From Polyangiaceae bacterium (GTDB taxonomy: Bacteria > Myxococcota_A > Polyangia > Polyangiales > Polyangiaceae), in the NCBI GenBank assembly GCA_041389725.1, contig JAWKRG010000003.1, forward strand, positions 806,001-870,000: a DNA stretch of 64,000 nt. The letters are read 5' to 3'. Position numbers and translations under genes: made by a program. A model generated the notes under the pieces. That model had not been told where the DNA came from and did not search any database. It was given only the letters and a program-made list of their open reading frames with translations. Shown piece by piece: positions 44,432-55,845 of this stretch. Numbering within the stretch: position 1 is the stretch's first letter; every line of letters begins with the position of its first letter.

Positions 44432-45058
44432 ATGTCGCTGACCCTGTATCACCACCCTTTCTCACGCGCTGCCAACGTCATCTGGATGCTCGAAGAAGTC
44501 GGCGTCGACTACCAGCTCCGCTTCGTCGACTTGTCCAAAGGGGAACAGAAGCAACCCGAGTTCCTCGCGCTGAACCCGATGGGCAAGCTCCCGCTCATGA
44601 CGGACGGTGACGAGGTCGTCACCGAGGCGGCAGCCATCGGTCTCTACCTGGCGGATCGCTACGCGACTGGAAAGCTGGCCCCAGCGCTCGACGCCCCGGG
44701 TCGCGGCACCTACCTGCGCTGGTCGCTGTTCGCACCCTCCGTGATCGAGCCCGGCGCCATGGCCAAGCTGGCCAAGTGGGAGTTCCGCCCCGGAAGCGCA
44801 GGCTGGGGTACCTACGAGACGATGCTCGACGCGATGGAGTCGGCGATCGCCGAGAAGCAGTTCATTCTGGGAGACACGTTCTCCATGGCCGACGTGATCT
44901 TCGGCGGCACCGTGGGCTACATGCTGCGCTTCAAGATGATCGATCCTCGCCCCGTCTTCGTCGAGTACGTGGAGCGCGTGTCCTCGCGACCGGCAGCCAA
45001 ACGTGCCCAAGAGAAGAACGCCGCCATCATGGCGGAGCACGGCCTGACGCCGACCTGA
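44432..45058 (+). CDS. gst: Glutathione S-transferase
   Basis: A 208-residue GST. The N-terminal thioredoxin-like domain has YHHPFSRAANVIWMLEEVG, the cis-Pro loop NPMGKLPLM and the glutathione-binding DEVVTEAAAIGLYLADRY. The C-terminal helical domain holds FILGDTFSMADVIFGGTV, the N-capping box. It conjugates or peroxidatically uses glutathione, or acts on a specific electrophile; the class cannot be decided. It is a monocistronic plus-strand gene with no visible Shine-Dalgarno sequence. Length and motifs are normal. Confidence 0.92.
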   Translation: MSLTLYHHPFSRAANVIWMLEEVGVDYQLRFVDLSKGEQKQPEFLALNPMGKLPLMTDGDEVVTEAAAIGLYLADRYATGKLAPALDAPGRGTYLRWSLFAPSVIEPGAMAKLAKWEFRPGSAGWGTYETMLDAMESAIAEKQFILGDTFSMADVIFGGTVGYMLRFKMIDPRPVFVEYVERVSSRPAAKRAQEKNAAIMAEHGLTPT

Positions 45059-45209
45059 GCTGCAACGAGCCCACGTTCAGCGCTTGGGGCGGGCTTCTGC
45101 GTCGTGCGCAGCGTCCAGACGCGCGTACCCGCATGTCCAGACCCCGGCCAGGGCTGGCGTTGAAAACCGCGCGTTCTTCCGCGGAAATCGGCGGCATGGT
45201 CCTTGCTGA

Positions 45210-46292
45210 ATGCATCGCATGCGTCTGTACGGACTCCTGCCGCTGACCCTCGTCGTCGTCGCCTGTGCCCCTGCCGGGGGCGAGCCCCTCAGTGAGGGCG
45301 AACCGAGCTCCGGGCGCGGCGCCGAACGTATCGCAAAGCTCTCGGCTGCGCGCTGCAACATCAACGTGAATGGAGTGCTGAAGGAGACCGAGACGGACTA
45401 CATTCCCCACGTCATCGCGTGTGAGAACTTCAGCGCAGACCTGCAAGCGCTGAAGGCGCAAGCGATCGCCGCACGCAGCACCGCGTACTACGAAATGCAG
45501 CATGACGGCAGCATCTGCGATGGCCAAGGCTGCCAGGCCTACACGTGCACCAACAAGCCTCAGGCCATTCACTACCAGGCCGCCGCCGAGACGGCGCAGC
45601 AGTACTTGGCGCACGCCAACATGATCACCTACGGCTTCTACGTATCTGGTGACTCTGGCGTGTCCGGTCCGGAGTGCAAAGACGTCAACGGCTCCAACAC
45701 GAAGTACGTCACCTTCAACGAGGGCAAGTCGGGAGCGCAGGTCACTCAGACCAAGCTGGGCTGGGTGGGGCCAGCCGACTTCGGGCAGAACCGGGGCTGC
45801 ATGAGCCAAAACGGGTCGCGTTGTCTGGAAGGCCAGGGCTACGACACGCTCGGCATCCTGCGCTTCTACTACGGCGACGACATCGAGGTCGTGACGGCGC
45901 CTGGCGCCTGCGCGCTGCCAGCTACGAACACGAACGAGCCGGCGCCGCCCGTCCCTGAACAAGGCCCGCCGGAGCCCGAACCAGAGCCAGCTCCCGCGAC
46001 TCCGAACTCGTGCCAGGGCTTCTGTGGCGCCTCGAATCCAGTGCCGGACAGTTCCCCGAGCTGCTACTGCGACTCCAGCTGCCTGTCCCTGGGTGACTGC
46101 TGTGCCGACTTCACCGCCGTGTGCGGCGGCTCGAACTCGCAGCCCACTCCGCCACCGGATCCCGCGCCCGCCAATGGCTCCTGCGCGGGCTCATGTGGCT
46201 CGAGCAACCCAACGCCCGATGGCTGCTACTGCGACAGCGATTGCAGTGCCTTCAACGACTGCTGCGCCGACTACGCGCAGACGTGTAACTAG
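45210..46292 (+). CDS. SpoIID/LytB-like lipoprotein with two somatomedin-B-like modules
   Basis: A 360-residue lipoprotein, lipobox VVVAC. Residues 50-240 carry the SpoIID/LytB domain (DYIPHVIACE, LKAQAIAARSTAYYEM, GYDTLGILRFYYGDDIEV), a domain that in Bacillus cleaves denuded peptidoglycan glycan strands; its catalytic Glu is not certain here. A Pro/Glu linker follows. Then come two eight-Cys modules of somatomedin B type: one with CYCDSSCLSLGDCCADF and one with CYCDSDCSAFNDCCADY, about 40 residues each. Such modules are best known from animal extracellular proteins. The start ATG could be 9 bases downstream. Confidence 0.85.
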   Translation: MHRMRLYGLLPLTLVVVACAPAGGEPLSEGEPSSGRGAERIAKLSAARCNINVNGVLKETETDYIPHVIACENFSADLQALKAQAIAARSTAYYEMQHDGSICDGQGCQAYTCTNKPQAIHYQAAAETAQQYLAHANMITYGFYVSGDSGVSGPECKDVNGSNTKYVTFNEGKSGAQVTQTKLGWVGPADFGQNRGCMSQNGSRCLEGQGYDTLGILRFYYGDDIEVVTAPGACALPATNTNEPAPPVPEQGPPEPEPEPAPATPNSCQGFCGASNPVPDSSPSCYCDSSCLSLGDCCADFTAVCGGSNSQPTPPPDPAPANGSCAGSCGSSNPTPDGCYCDSDCSAFNDCCADYAQTCN

Positions 46293-46302
46293 CGCGAGAG
46301 CC

Positions 46303-46776
46303 CTACTCTCGGCAGATTCCCGAGGAGTCATCGCACCTGAAGGCGCATCCGTCGGCCGCATCGCCACCAATGGTGAGAGCCTTGCTCTCGCCCAGTGCTG
46401 GCTCTCCGATCCAATACTCCCCGGGGGCCAGCTGTGGACCGCGACACACCACGTCGATGTCGCCGCAACCCGCAAAGTGGTCTCCGGTTTCCTCGCATTC
46501 GGTCCACAACGCGTCGACTTGAAGCTGGTTGCCGCGCACCTCGTACGTACACTCGCTTGGACTACCTCCACCACACATCTGGAACTTCAGTTCCAAGCGC
46601 CCTGGCCCCGGGACTCCGCAACTCCGGGCGTCGCGCGCCTGCCATTGGGACACCAAGTTGTCGCGGTGCTCGTCACATTGCACCACGTCCCCGCACGCAG
46701 CCAAGCCCAGCGGCAGCGAGCAAACGGTGACCACGCCAACACCGAGAATCCCGCGGTGACTGAGTCCATTTCTCAT
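46303..46776 (-). CDS. Small Cys-containing lipoprotein, function unknown
   Basis: A 157-residue lipoprotein, start ATG 46776 with GTGGGTGGGA upstream. Signal peptide VVTVCSLPLGLAAC, then a beta-rich domain with 11 cysteines (FQMCGGGSPSECTYEV, CRGPQLAPGEYWIGEP). It is convergent with the SpoIID gene, 10 bases between stops. No family recognised; the Glu/Trp pattern GEYWIGEPALGES suggests a small beta-sandwich. Confidence 0.75.
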   Translation of the reverse strand: MRNGLSHRGILGVGVVTVCSLPLGLAACGDVVQCDEHRDNLVSQWQARDARSCGVPGPGRLELKFQMCGGGSPSECTYEVRGNQLQVDALWTECEETGDHFAGCGDIDVVCRGPQLAPGEYWIGEPALGESKALTIGGDAADGCAFRCDDSSGICRE

Positions 46777-46911
46777 TCCCACCCACAAGAGCAAGGGTCG
46801 TGCCACAGTCCGCTCGCAGAGGCGGTGCGTGGCCTCGGGAGCAATGGGTGTGGGGCATGCAACGCACGCGCTAGCTCTGGTGGAGTAGCTGCCGCCACCA
46901 GAGGATCGAGC

Positions 46912-47076
46912 TTAGCCCGGGCGGTGCTCGTTGGCCTTGAGCTCGTCCAAGAGCGCCGTGGTGACTTCAATCGCGCCACGCCGTTTGGCCTCTGCTTCTG
47001 CTCGCTTCTTGATGAACGGACGGATGAAGAAGGGAGCCTTCTTCAAACGTGCCAGCGCTTCAGGTTGCCACTGCAT
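46912..47076 (-). CDS. 54-residue PCP-reductase-domain (PF08369-like) protein
   Basis: A 54-residue frame from ATG 47076 to TAA at 46912, missed by length-based gene calling. It matches the small C-terminal domain of light-independent protochlorophyllide reductase subunit B: QWQPEALARLKKAPFFIRPF, then KRAEAEAKRRGAIEVTTALL. Conserved elements are a Trp, EAL, Pro-Phe-Phe-x-Arg and a Glu/Arg-Gly run before a beta-hairpin. Stand-alone copies occur in many non-photosynthetic bacteria with no known function. It sits 110 bases downstream of ssnA in the same direction, so it may be part of that operon. No chlorophyll genes are in the window. Confidence 0.7.
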   Translation of the reverse strand: MQWQPEALARLKKAPFFIRPFIKKRAEAEAKRRGAIEVTTALLDELKANEHRPG

Positions 47077-47186
47077 CGGTCACCGCCAGGTTGAACACAT
47101 CGCGCCTGCGCTCATAGCACGGTCGGGTGCGCGCGGCGGAGACTATGGCCGCGCCGTACGCGCGCTGCGGCCGTTTGCCGCGCAGA

Positions 47187-48391
47187 CTACAGCCGCGCCA
47201 TGCGCTCCCACAGCTTCGTCGCTTGCGCCTGAGCCGTATCGCGGATCTCCGCGACGTGAACCAACGCACCGTCGCGCACGACCACGCGCCCCGCAACGAC
47301 CACGTGCGTCGGCGGCTGCTCCGGACTGCCGACGACCAGATCGCCGACCACCCCAGGTGCCACCGCGGCGGCAAATTCAGCTCCGAAAAGCTGGCTGCAC
47401 AGAGCGTGACTGCCGCGCACCCGCGCGCTCGATGGCGTCGAGTCACCGGCAGCTCCGGCCAGGCGCTCGAAGGCCGCCAGCTCGTCGGCCATGTTCGCGG
47501 CATAGCCGTCGGTGCCCAGGGCAACGCGATCCGTCGCGCACAAGCTCTTGGCGTAGCCAACGCGGTTGCCCTCGTTGGAGCGCGGGTTGTGCACGAAAGT
47601 GCAGCCAGCGTCGGCAGCGCGGCGCACTTGGTCTTCGCTGAGGTGCACGCCGTGGGCGAGGATGGAGCCGGGGGGCAACGCGCCGAGCTCGAGCAAGCGC
47701 TCCAAGGGGCCAGCGAAGCCGCGCTGCTGTGCGTCTGCCACGTCCGCTGCGTCTTCGGCCAGATGAACGTGCATCACGCTATCGAGGTCACGACACAGCT
47801 CGCCGGCCTTGCGTATGGCGGCGTCGGACACGGTGAAGGATGCGTGCAGCGCCACTGCGCCCTTCACCGAACCGCGTCGATTGCTTTCGATGAACCGTCG
47901 ACACTCGTCGAGGCCGCGCTCGGCCTCGGCGTAGCCGCCGTTGCGCTCCGTCGCGCCGTAGCACGTGAGAAAGCGCACTCCCAGTTCGTCCGCCGCCTCC
48001 GCGAGCACGTCGAGGGAACCCTCGATGAAGTTCGGTGACTCGTGATGATCGATGAGCGTCGTGGTGCCCGCGAGCAGCGCCTCCGCGATGTAGTAGCGGG
48101 CCGCCGCACGCAAGCTCGCCTCGTCCAAGGCGCGATCGAGTCGCCACCACACGCGCTCCAGGATCTGCACGAAGTTCTCGGGCGTCGGCGCGGGAGCAGG
48201 CATGCCAAAGGGCACGAGCCCACTGTAGAGATGGGTGTGGGCATTGATGGCCCCGACGCGCACTGACGCTCCCGGAGGAATGTCCAGACGCGTGTCTGCT
48301 GGGCCGGCTGCGGCAGCGCCCACGGCGGCCACGGTGCCCTGCGCGATGCGCACGCTCTCGGCGTGCGCACCGCCGTCGAGGAAAAGCGACG

Positions 48392-48395
<4 letters not shown>
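47187..48395 (-). CDS. ssnA: SsnA-family amidohydrolase/aminohydrolase
   Basis: A 402-residue metal-dependent amidohydrolase. The metal ligands lie in GAINAHTHLYSG (His53, His55), MHVHLAED and LAHGVHL, and the catalytic Asp in ALGTDGYAANM; the substrate-side loop HHESPNFIEG is also typical of SsnA. Close relatives are chlorohydrolase/guanine-deaminase-like enzymes, so removal of an amino group from a purine-type ring is possible but unproven. The start codon is a rare TTG at 48395, overlapping the stop of the xanthine dehydrogenase gene by 4 bases. ssnA is part of the E. coli purine/selenium cluster. Confidence 0.88.
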
Positions 48396-51025
<2,630 letters not shown>

Positions 51026-51054
51026 GAGGCACCTCTCCGTGTCGCGCGTCCCCG

Positions 51055-51151
51055 GGCGCGTCCAAGGACGCACGCACCCAGGCGCGTCCAACGACCGTAG
51101 CGCCTATTTCAGCCGATCGGGAGCACTACAGGCAATCGCTCGAAATATTTC
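51055..51151. promoter_or_regulatory. Dyad and direct repeats between xdhD and the divergent DUF362 gene
   Basis: GGCGCGTCCAA occurs at 51055-51065 and 51081-51091, 26 bases apart, and GAAATATTTC (51142-51151) is a perfect 10-bp AT-rich palindrome that stands out in this GC-rich region. This divergent intergenic stretch (51026-51254) must carry the promoters of both transcription units. No known operator was recognised. Confidence 0.35.
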
Positions 51152-51254
51152 CTTTCGCGCTGGCGTTTGTCACTGACGCAGGCTCCATTTGCGCGGGAAC
51201 GTTGACGCGCCACGGGGTCCGGCGTGGCGTGATGCCACACCCGCGGCACTCGCC

Positions 51255-53435
51255 ATGAACGTCGTCCGACCCCTCCGATCACTCTCGCACGTGGGTGCGT
51301 TGGCTCTGTCGCTGTGCGCGCTGTTCGCCTGCAAGCGCACGGCGTCACCGGCACCCTCGGCGTCCGCGAGCACGGCGCTCTCCGCGCCCCCGCCTTCTGC
51401 CTCCGTGGATCTGCTGACGCAGGCGAGTGAAGAGACGCCTTTCGACGCCGGCCCCAGCGTGATGAACGACGCCGCACGCGTCGACGGTGACGCGCTCCGC
51501 AAGCGTCACGCCGCGCGCCTTGCGAGCGACACTTCGCCAGTCACGGTCTTGAAAGGGCAGTCGCCCCTGGCCCTGGGCGAGGCCATCTGTTCCGCAGTCG
51601 TGCCCTGGCGCCCCAAAGCGACGCCCATCTTACTCAAGCCGAATCTGTGCGGTTTCGATGGGCTGAGGGATCCCGACAAGACCAAAGGCGACGACGGCTT
51701 CGTAGGCCGCACGACTGACGTCCGCTTCACTCGCGGCGTCGTGCGCTGCCTGAAGAAGCGTGGCCACACGCGTATCACCGTTGCCGAAGGCTGCGGCATC
51801 AGTCACCAGTACTGGAAGCAGGTCGCCGAGCGCAGTGGCTACGAGCGCATGGCTCGAGAAGAAGGCGTCGCCCTCGTCGCCATGGATGACGACGGCGTCT
51901 ACGACGTCGAGGGCGAAAAGCCGGGGCTGCCGCTGCGCATCTCCGGCTTGGGAAAGACTCGCGTGCCGAACCTGCTGATGCCCAAGGTGCTGGCAGAGCA
52001 TTTGGATCACGGCCTCTTCATCTCTCTGCCGAAGATCAAGACGCACCGCTTCAGTGTCACCTCCATGGCGATCAAGGGCATGCAGGGAACCGTGATGCTG
52101 AGCGACGCGCGGCCCGCGTACAAGCAGAAGTACCGCATGCATCGCGAGCTCGGCACGCTTTTGAAGGAGCGCAAGGCAGCGCGCAAGGCCGCCAAGGAGT
52201 CCGGTGAAACCTTGCAGCGCGATCCAGTGGCGGAGCGGCGGGCCTACGTCGCGACCTTGCGCGTCTTTGCTGAGCGCATGATGGACGTGTTGGAGCTCGA
52301 AACGCCAGACGTGGTGCTCGCCGATGGTGCGCCAGCGATGGGCGGCGACGGCTTCTGGCAGCTCTTTCCCAGCTCGGAGTTGGTCGCGATCGGAGGAACC
52401 AACCCGGTGATGGTGGATCGGGTCGGCGCCGCGCTACTCGGCCTCTGGAACCACCCGCGCCTCGCCAGCGAGCTTGGCGGTCATCGGACTTCCCCTTTGA
52501 TCGAGGCTGCCGCCAAGCGCTTCAAGCTCGACATCGACGAGCCGAAGCTCGAGGGCAACGGCGCCGCCTTGCTAGCCTCGGGCCGGCCGACGCACTTTCG
52601 CTCGATGGACGGCTTCGCAATCTACTCTGATGACGCGCCGGCCTGGGCGCCCGTGAGCCTGAGCGTCCAGCCCGCGCCCTGGGAGAGCGAGCAAGGTCCG
52701 CGGACTTCGCCGGCGCCCGGAGTCACATCCGTCCCGCCGCCGAGCACGAGCGCGTCACCCTCGCCACCCGGCGCCGAGCACGAAGCGACGCCGTCGGCGC
52801 ATGCGTCCGCCGCTGCCAAAGCGACGGCCATCGCGCTGGGAGCGGACCGCATTCAGCTCGACGGGCGCGGCGATGACGCTGCGTGGCGGCGCGCCAAGGC
52901 GGTCGAATGGACCACGGACTGGGCTGGTGCCAACACGAACACGCGAACCCAGGCGCGCTTTGCCTGGTCTCCCGACCATCTCTACGTGCTCTTCGAGTTG
53001 GAGGGCGCGGGCCTTTTCACGGATCGTTCACGCCCGATCAGCGTGGAGCGAGAAGCGCTGTTCAAGGAAGACTGCGTCGAGCTGTTTCTCGGGCACGACG
53101 CGTCCAATCCGAATCACTACTTGGAGATCGAGCTTGGCCCCTTCGGTCACTACTTCGATCTCGACGTGCGGCGCGGCGGCAAGACCAGCTCGGCGTGGTC
53201 CAGCGGCCTCGAGATCGCGACGACCCGCGACGCCAAGGCGCGTCGTGCCGTGATCGAGGCGCGCTTCGGCGCCAAGGAGATCCGAGCGCTGCTGCGCAGC
53301 GGCGCACGCCTACCCATGGGCCTCTACCGCATGGAGGGCAAGTCCCCGCGTCAGTACTTGGCCTGGAGCCCCACCCTCACGCGCAAGCCGAACTTCCACG
53401 TGCCGGATCGCTTCGGCGTGCTCGTCCTGGAGTGA
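51255..53435 (+). CDS. Lipoprotein with DUF362 and CBM9-like domains
   Basis: A 726-residue protein, start ATG 51255 (signal peptide VGALALSLCALFAC; Lys follows the lipobox Cys). Residues about 90-440 are a DUF362 domain: ILLKPNLCGF, RFTRGVVRCLKKRGHTRITVAEG, ISLPKIKTHRFSVTSMAIKG, LADGAPAMGGDG. A Pro/Ser linker leads to a C-terminal carbohydrate-binding CBM9-like beta-sandwich (about 560-720; LDGRGDDAAWRRAKAVEW, YVLFELEGAG, DCVELFLGHDASNPNHYLEIE, GLYRMEGKSPRQYLAW). DUF362 is usually cytoplasmic and ferredoxin-linked; its export and fusion to a sugar-binding module is unusual. Substrate unknown. Confidence 0.82.
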   Translation: MNVVRPLRSLSHVGALALSLCALFACKRTASPAPSASASTALSAPPPSASVDLLTQASEETPFDAGPSVMNDAARVDGDALRKRHAARLASDTSPVTVLKGQSPLALGEAICSAVVPWRPKATPILLKPNLCGFDGLRDPDKTKGDDGFVGRTTDVRFTRGVVRCLKKRGHTRITVAEGCGISHQYWKQVAERSGYERMAREEGVALVAMDDDGVYDVEGEKPGLPLRISGLGKTRVPNLLMPKVLAEHLDHGLFISLPKIKTHRFSVTSMAIKGMQGTVMLSDARPAYKQKYRMHRELGTLLKERKAARKAAKESGETLQRDPVAERRAYVATLRVFAERMMDVLELETPDVVLADGAPAMGGDGFWQLFPSSELVAIGGTNPVMVDRVGAALLGLWNHPRLASELGGHRTSPLIEAAAKRFKLDIDEPKLEGNGAALLASGRPTHFRSMDGFAIYSDDAPAWAPVSLSVQPAPWESEQGPRTSPAPGVTSVPPPSTSASPSPPGAEHEATPSAHASAAAKATAIALGADRIQLDGRGDDAAWRRAKAVEWTTDWAGANTNTRTQARFAWSPDHLYVLFELEGAGLFTDRSRPISVEREALFKEDCVELFLGHDASNPNHYLEIELGPFGHYFDLDVRRGGKTSSAWSSGLEIATTRDAKARRAVIEARFGAKEIRALLRSGARLPMGLYRMEGKSPRQYLAWSPTLTRKPNFHVPDRFGVLVLE

Positions 53436-53530
53436 GCTGCGACTCGGCTGGCGCGACCGCACACGTTGCGTCGGCGTACGTCTGACGTCGTCGAAACGGG
53501 CGTGCGCGCAGCCCCAAGGCGCACGGCTGC

Positions 53531-54304
53531 TCAGCGTTTCTTGATCACGACGAAGGCGATGGCGGCGACTACCGCGGCGAGCAGCGCAAGGGTCCATAGC
53601 TGCAGCCTCGACTCGGGTTCGCTCGCCGGCGAGGGCGCACGCGCGGGCGAGCCACTTGCGGTGGCAGAGGGAGCCGGTGCTGAACCAGCTTCGCAGCTCG
53701 GTGCCGGCGGCAACTGGTTCGGGCCACGCGGTGCCGGACCCTGGATCTGTTTGCCGGACGCGCAGGTCCACTCCACCTTGGCGGGCCTGAGCGCGAGGCC
53801 GCCGTCGCGCGCCTCCACGTCGTAGATCTCGGTGACGCGTGCGAGCCGCGTGGCCTGCTTGACGGCAATGTGGTCGCGGATGCCGAAGTCGATGTCGGTC
53901 TTGCCAAGGCGCGGATCCTTGAAGAAGGCGTCGGGATCCACGACGTTGACCGGCGGGGACTCGATCAGCACGGGCGCCGCACGCAGACGAGCGACCGCAC
54001 CGCCATCGTCCACCGCCGCGGTGCGATTGCGAAGCTGGAGCAAGTCCTTGGGGGCAAGGTACAGCTTTCCTCCTGCGACGAAGGGACGATCATCGCGAAT
54101 CACGCAGTAGGGCAACACCGTGGCGTCTTCCACGCTGCGACGTGGGTAGCAGTTCTGGATCACCACTACGCCCGAGAGCCGCTCGACGCCCCGCAGCTGC
54201 ACGAGACGCGGAATGGGCATCTCATCTGCGGGCAGCAGATCGGCGCGCGCCCCGGTCGCCCAGAGCAAAGCCAGCAACGACATGGCGACGCGCTTGCTCG
54301 GCAC
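53531..54304 (-). CDS. Exported protein with C-terminal membrane anchor, function unknown
   Basis: A 257-residue protein starting at GTG 54304 (ATG 54283 possible). A signal peptide ends at ATGARA. The exported domain (30-180) is beta-rich with few cysteines (VVVIQNCYPRRSVEDATVL, KLYLAPKDLLQLRN); then comes a Pro/Ser/Ala linker, a membrane helix (LWTLALLAAVVAAIAFVVI) and a short basic tail. The layout, periplasmic domain with a membrane tail, resembles a sorting-type anchored protein. No family was recognised. It is convergent with the DUF362 gene. Confidence 0.65.
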   Translation of the reverse strand: MPSKRVAMSLLALLWATGARADLLPADEMPIPRLVQLRGVERLSGVVVIQNCYPRRSVEDATVLPYCVIRDDRPFVAGGKLYLAPKDLLQLRNRTAAVDDGGAVARLRAAPVLIESPPVNVVDPDAFFKDPRLGKTDIDFGIRDHIAVKQATRLARVTEIYDVEARDGGLALRPAKVEWTCASGKQIQGPAPRGPNQLPPAPSCEAGSAPAPSATASGSPARAPSPASEPESRLQLWTLALLAAVVAAIAFVVIKKR

Positions 54305-54402
54305 GCCCCACGACTAGCTCAAGGTCTCGCGGATGTCGATCACGAGGGGTGCAGGACCGGATGCTTGCTTGGCATGGCGTCGAGTGAGATGATGCCCGGA
54401 TC

Positions 54403-55842
54403 ATGAAATCCCGTATCGCGCTCGCATTGGCTCTCGGCATCGCGGGCCTCGGCATCCTTGGCTGTAGTGGTGATGATGATTCCGGGGGCGGGGGCGGGAC
54501 GTCGGGAACGGGCGGGACGTCGGGAACGGGTGGCACGGCGGGTGCTTCAGGCGCCGGCGGCGGGGCGGGTCAGAGCAGCGTGCCGATCGTCGACGATGCC
54601 CTCGACGGCAACTGCCCGGCGGGAAGCAAACTCCCCGGCACAGGGGTCGGCCCTGGCAAGGACTTGTTCAAGGTCACCCTCGATGACCCCAACGCCGTTT
54701 GCAACGATGGCTCCCCCGGCATCATGTATATCCGCCGCGCGGTGGACGCCACCAAGGAGGGCGACTGGGTGATCCACCTTCAGGCCGGTTCGGGCTGCTC
54801 CAGTTGGCAAGTGTGTCGCGATCGTTGGTGCAGCTACAACACCCGCTACGATGCTGCAAAGATGTCGTCGAATTGGGCTCCCGCCGCCATGAGCGGAGGC
54901 GGGATGCTCGCGCGTCGCCCTAGCAACGCTTTCGGCGGTGCGAATCATGTCTTCCTCTACTACTGCAGCTCCGACTCCTGGACCGGCAAGCAGGGCGATG
55001 TCGTGCTGGATGATCCGGACGGCGCTGGTCCTTCGTTCCGCCTTCACTTCCGCGGCTTCCAAATCCTTCAGGCCGCGATCCAAGCGTTGAAGGGCGGCGC
55101 CACCTCCGACGACAAGAGCGTCACTCTGCCGAAGTTGAGCAATGCGTCCCGTGTGCTCCTGGCAGGTAGCTCCGCAGGCTCAACCGGCGCCACCCATGCA
55201 TTGGATTGGTTTCGCGAGCAGGTTCCCAAGGCACAGGTGGTGGGAACCTTCGACTCCATTCTCGACCCACTTCCCGAAGACGTCGACGACCCCACGGTGA
55301 GGGCCGCATGGGAGGTCGGCATCAAGCATCGCTACGAGGAGGCCTTCGTGAACCTCTATGACGCGCACTTGGACGAGAGCTGCGTCGCGGCGCATCAGGG
55401 CAACGCTCCCGAGTTGTGTGGCCTAGGTTCTCACGTTCGGCTCCACCATGTGACGACGCCCTTCTTCGATCGTCAGGACCTGAGCGACCCCGTGCAGTTT
55501 GGCTACTTTTCCTCGGCTGGCGGCAGCATTCAGCAACTCGCCAACGCCATCTACAAGACGTCGAAGCGCTTCGCCGACATCAAGACCACAGCCGAAGAGA
55601 AGAGCGCGATTGCCCGAGTCCCGGGAGTGCACGTCAGCAACTGCGGCCAGCACATCGCGCTGCTCAACGACATCTGGTTCGGAGTGGCTGCCACAGGCAG
55701 CGCGACGGTCGAGTTGGAGAACGGCACGCCCATCACGCTGCACGACGCCATGGTGTCGTGGATCGCGGGCAACCCCGTGCAAGCGATCGACACGAATCCG
55801 TCGAGCATTGCCGTCTGCGCGGCTACGACCTCGGATCAGTAG
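54403..55842 (+). CDS. Pectinacetylesterase/Notum-family lipoprotein
   Basis: A 479-residue lipoprotein, lipobox ILGC and a Gly/Thr stalk. The body matches the PAE family (plant pectinacetylesterase, animal Notum): WVIHLQAGSGCSSWQVC, FLYYCSSDSWTGKQG, the nucleophile motif LLAGSSAGSTG with Ser, and late Asp/His residues (FDSILDP, VSNCGQHI). The fold is alpha/beta hydrolase; these enzymes remove acyl groups from polysaccharides or proteins. It would act outside the cell. Transcribed alone, with no clear ribosome-binding site. Confidence 0.88.
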   Translation: MKSRIALALALGIAGLGILGCSGDDDSGGGGGTSGTGGTSGTGGTAGASGAGGGAGQSSVPIVDDALDGNCPAGSKLPGTGVGPGKDLFKVTLDDPNAVCNDGSPGIMYIRRAVDATKEGDWVIHLQAGSGCSSWQVCRDRWCSYNTRYDAAKMSSNWAPAAMSGGGMLARRPSNAFGGANHVFLYYCSSDSWTGKQGDVVLDDPDGAGPSFRLHFRGFQILQAAIQALKGGATSDDKSVTLPKLSNASRVLLAGSSAGSTGATHALDWFREQVPKAQVVGTFDSILDPLPEDVDDPTVRAAWEVGIKHRYEEAFVNLYDAHLDESCVAAHQGNAPELCGLGSHVRLHHVTTPFFDRQDLSDPVQFGYFSSAGGSIQQLANAIYKTSKRFADIKTTAEEKSAIARVPGVHVSNCGQHIALLNDIWFGVAATGSATVELENGTPITLHDAMVSWIAGNPVQAIDTNPSSIAVCAATTSDQ

Positions 55843-55845
55843 CGC

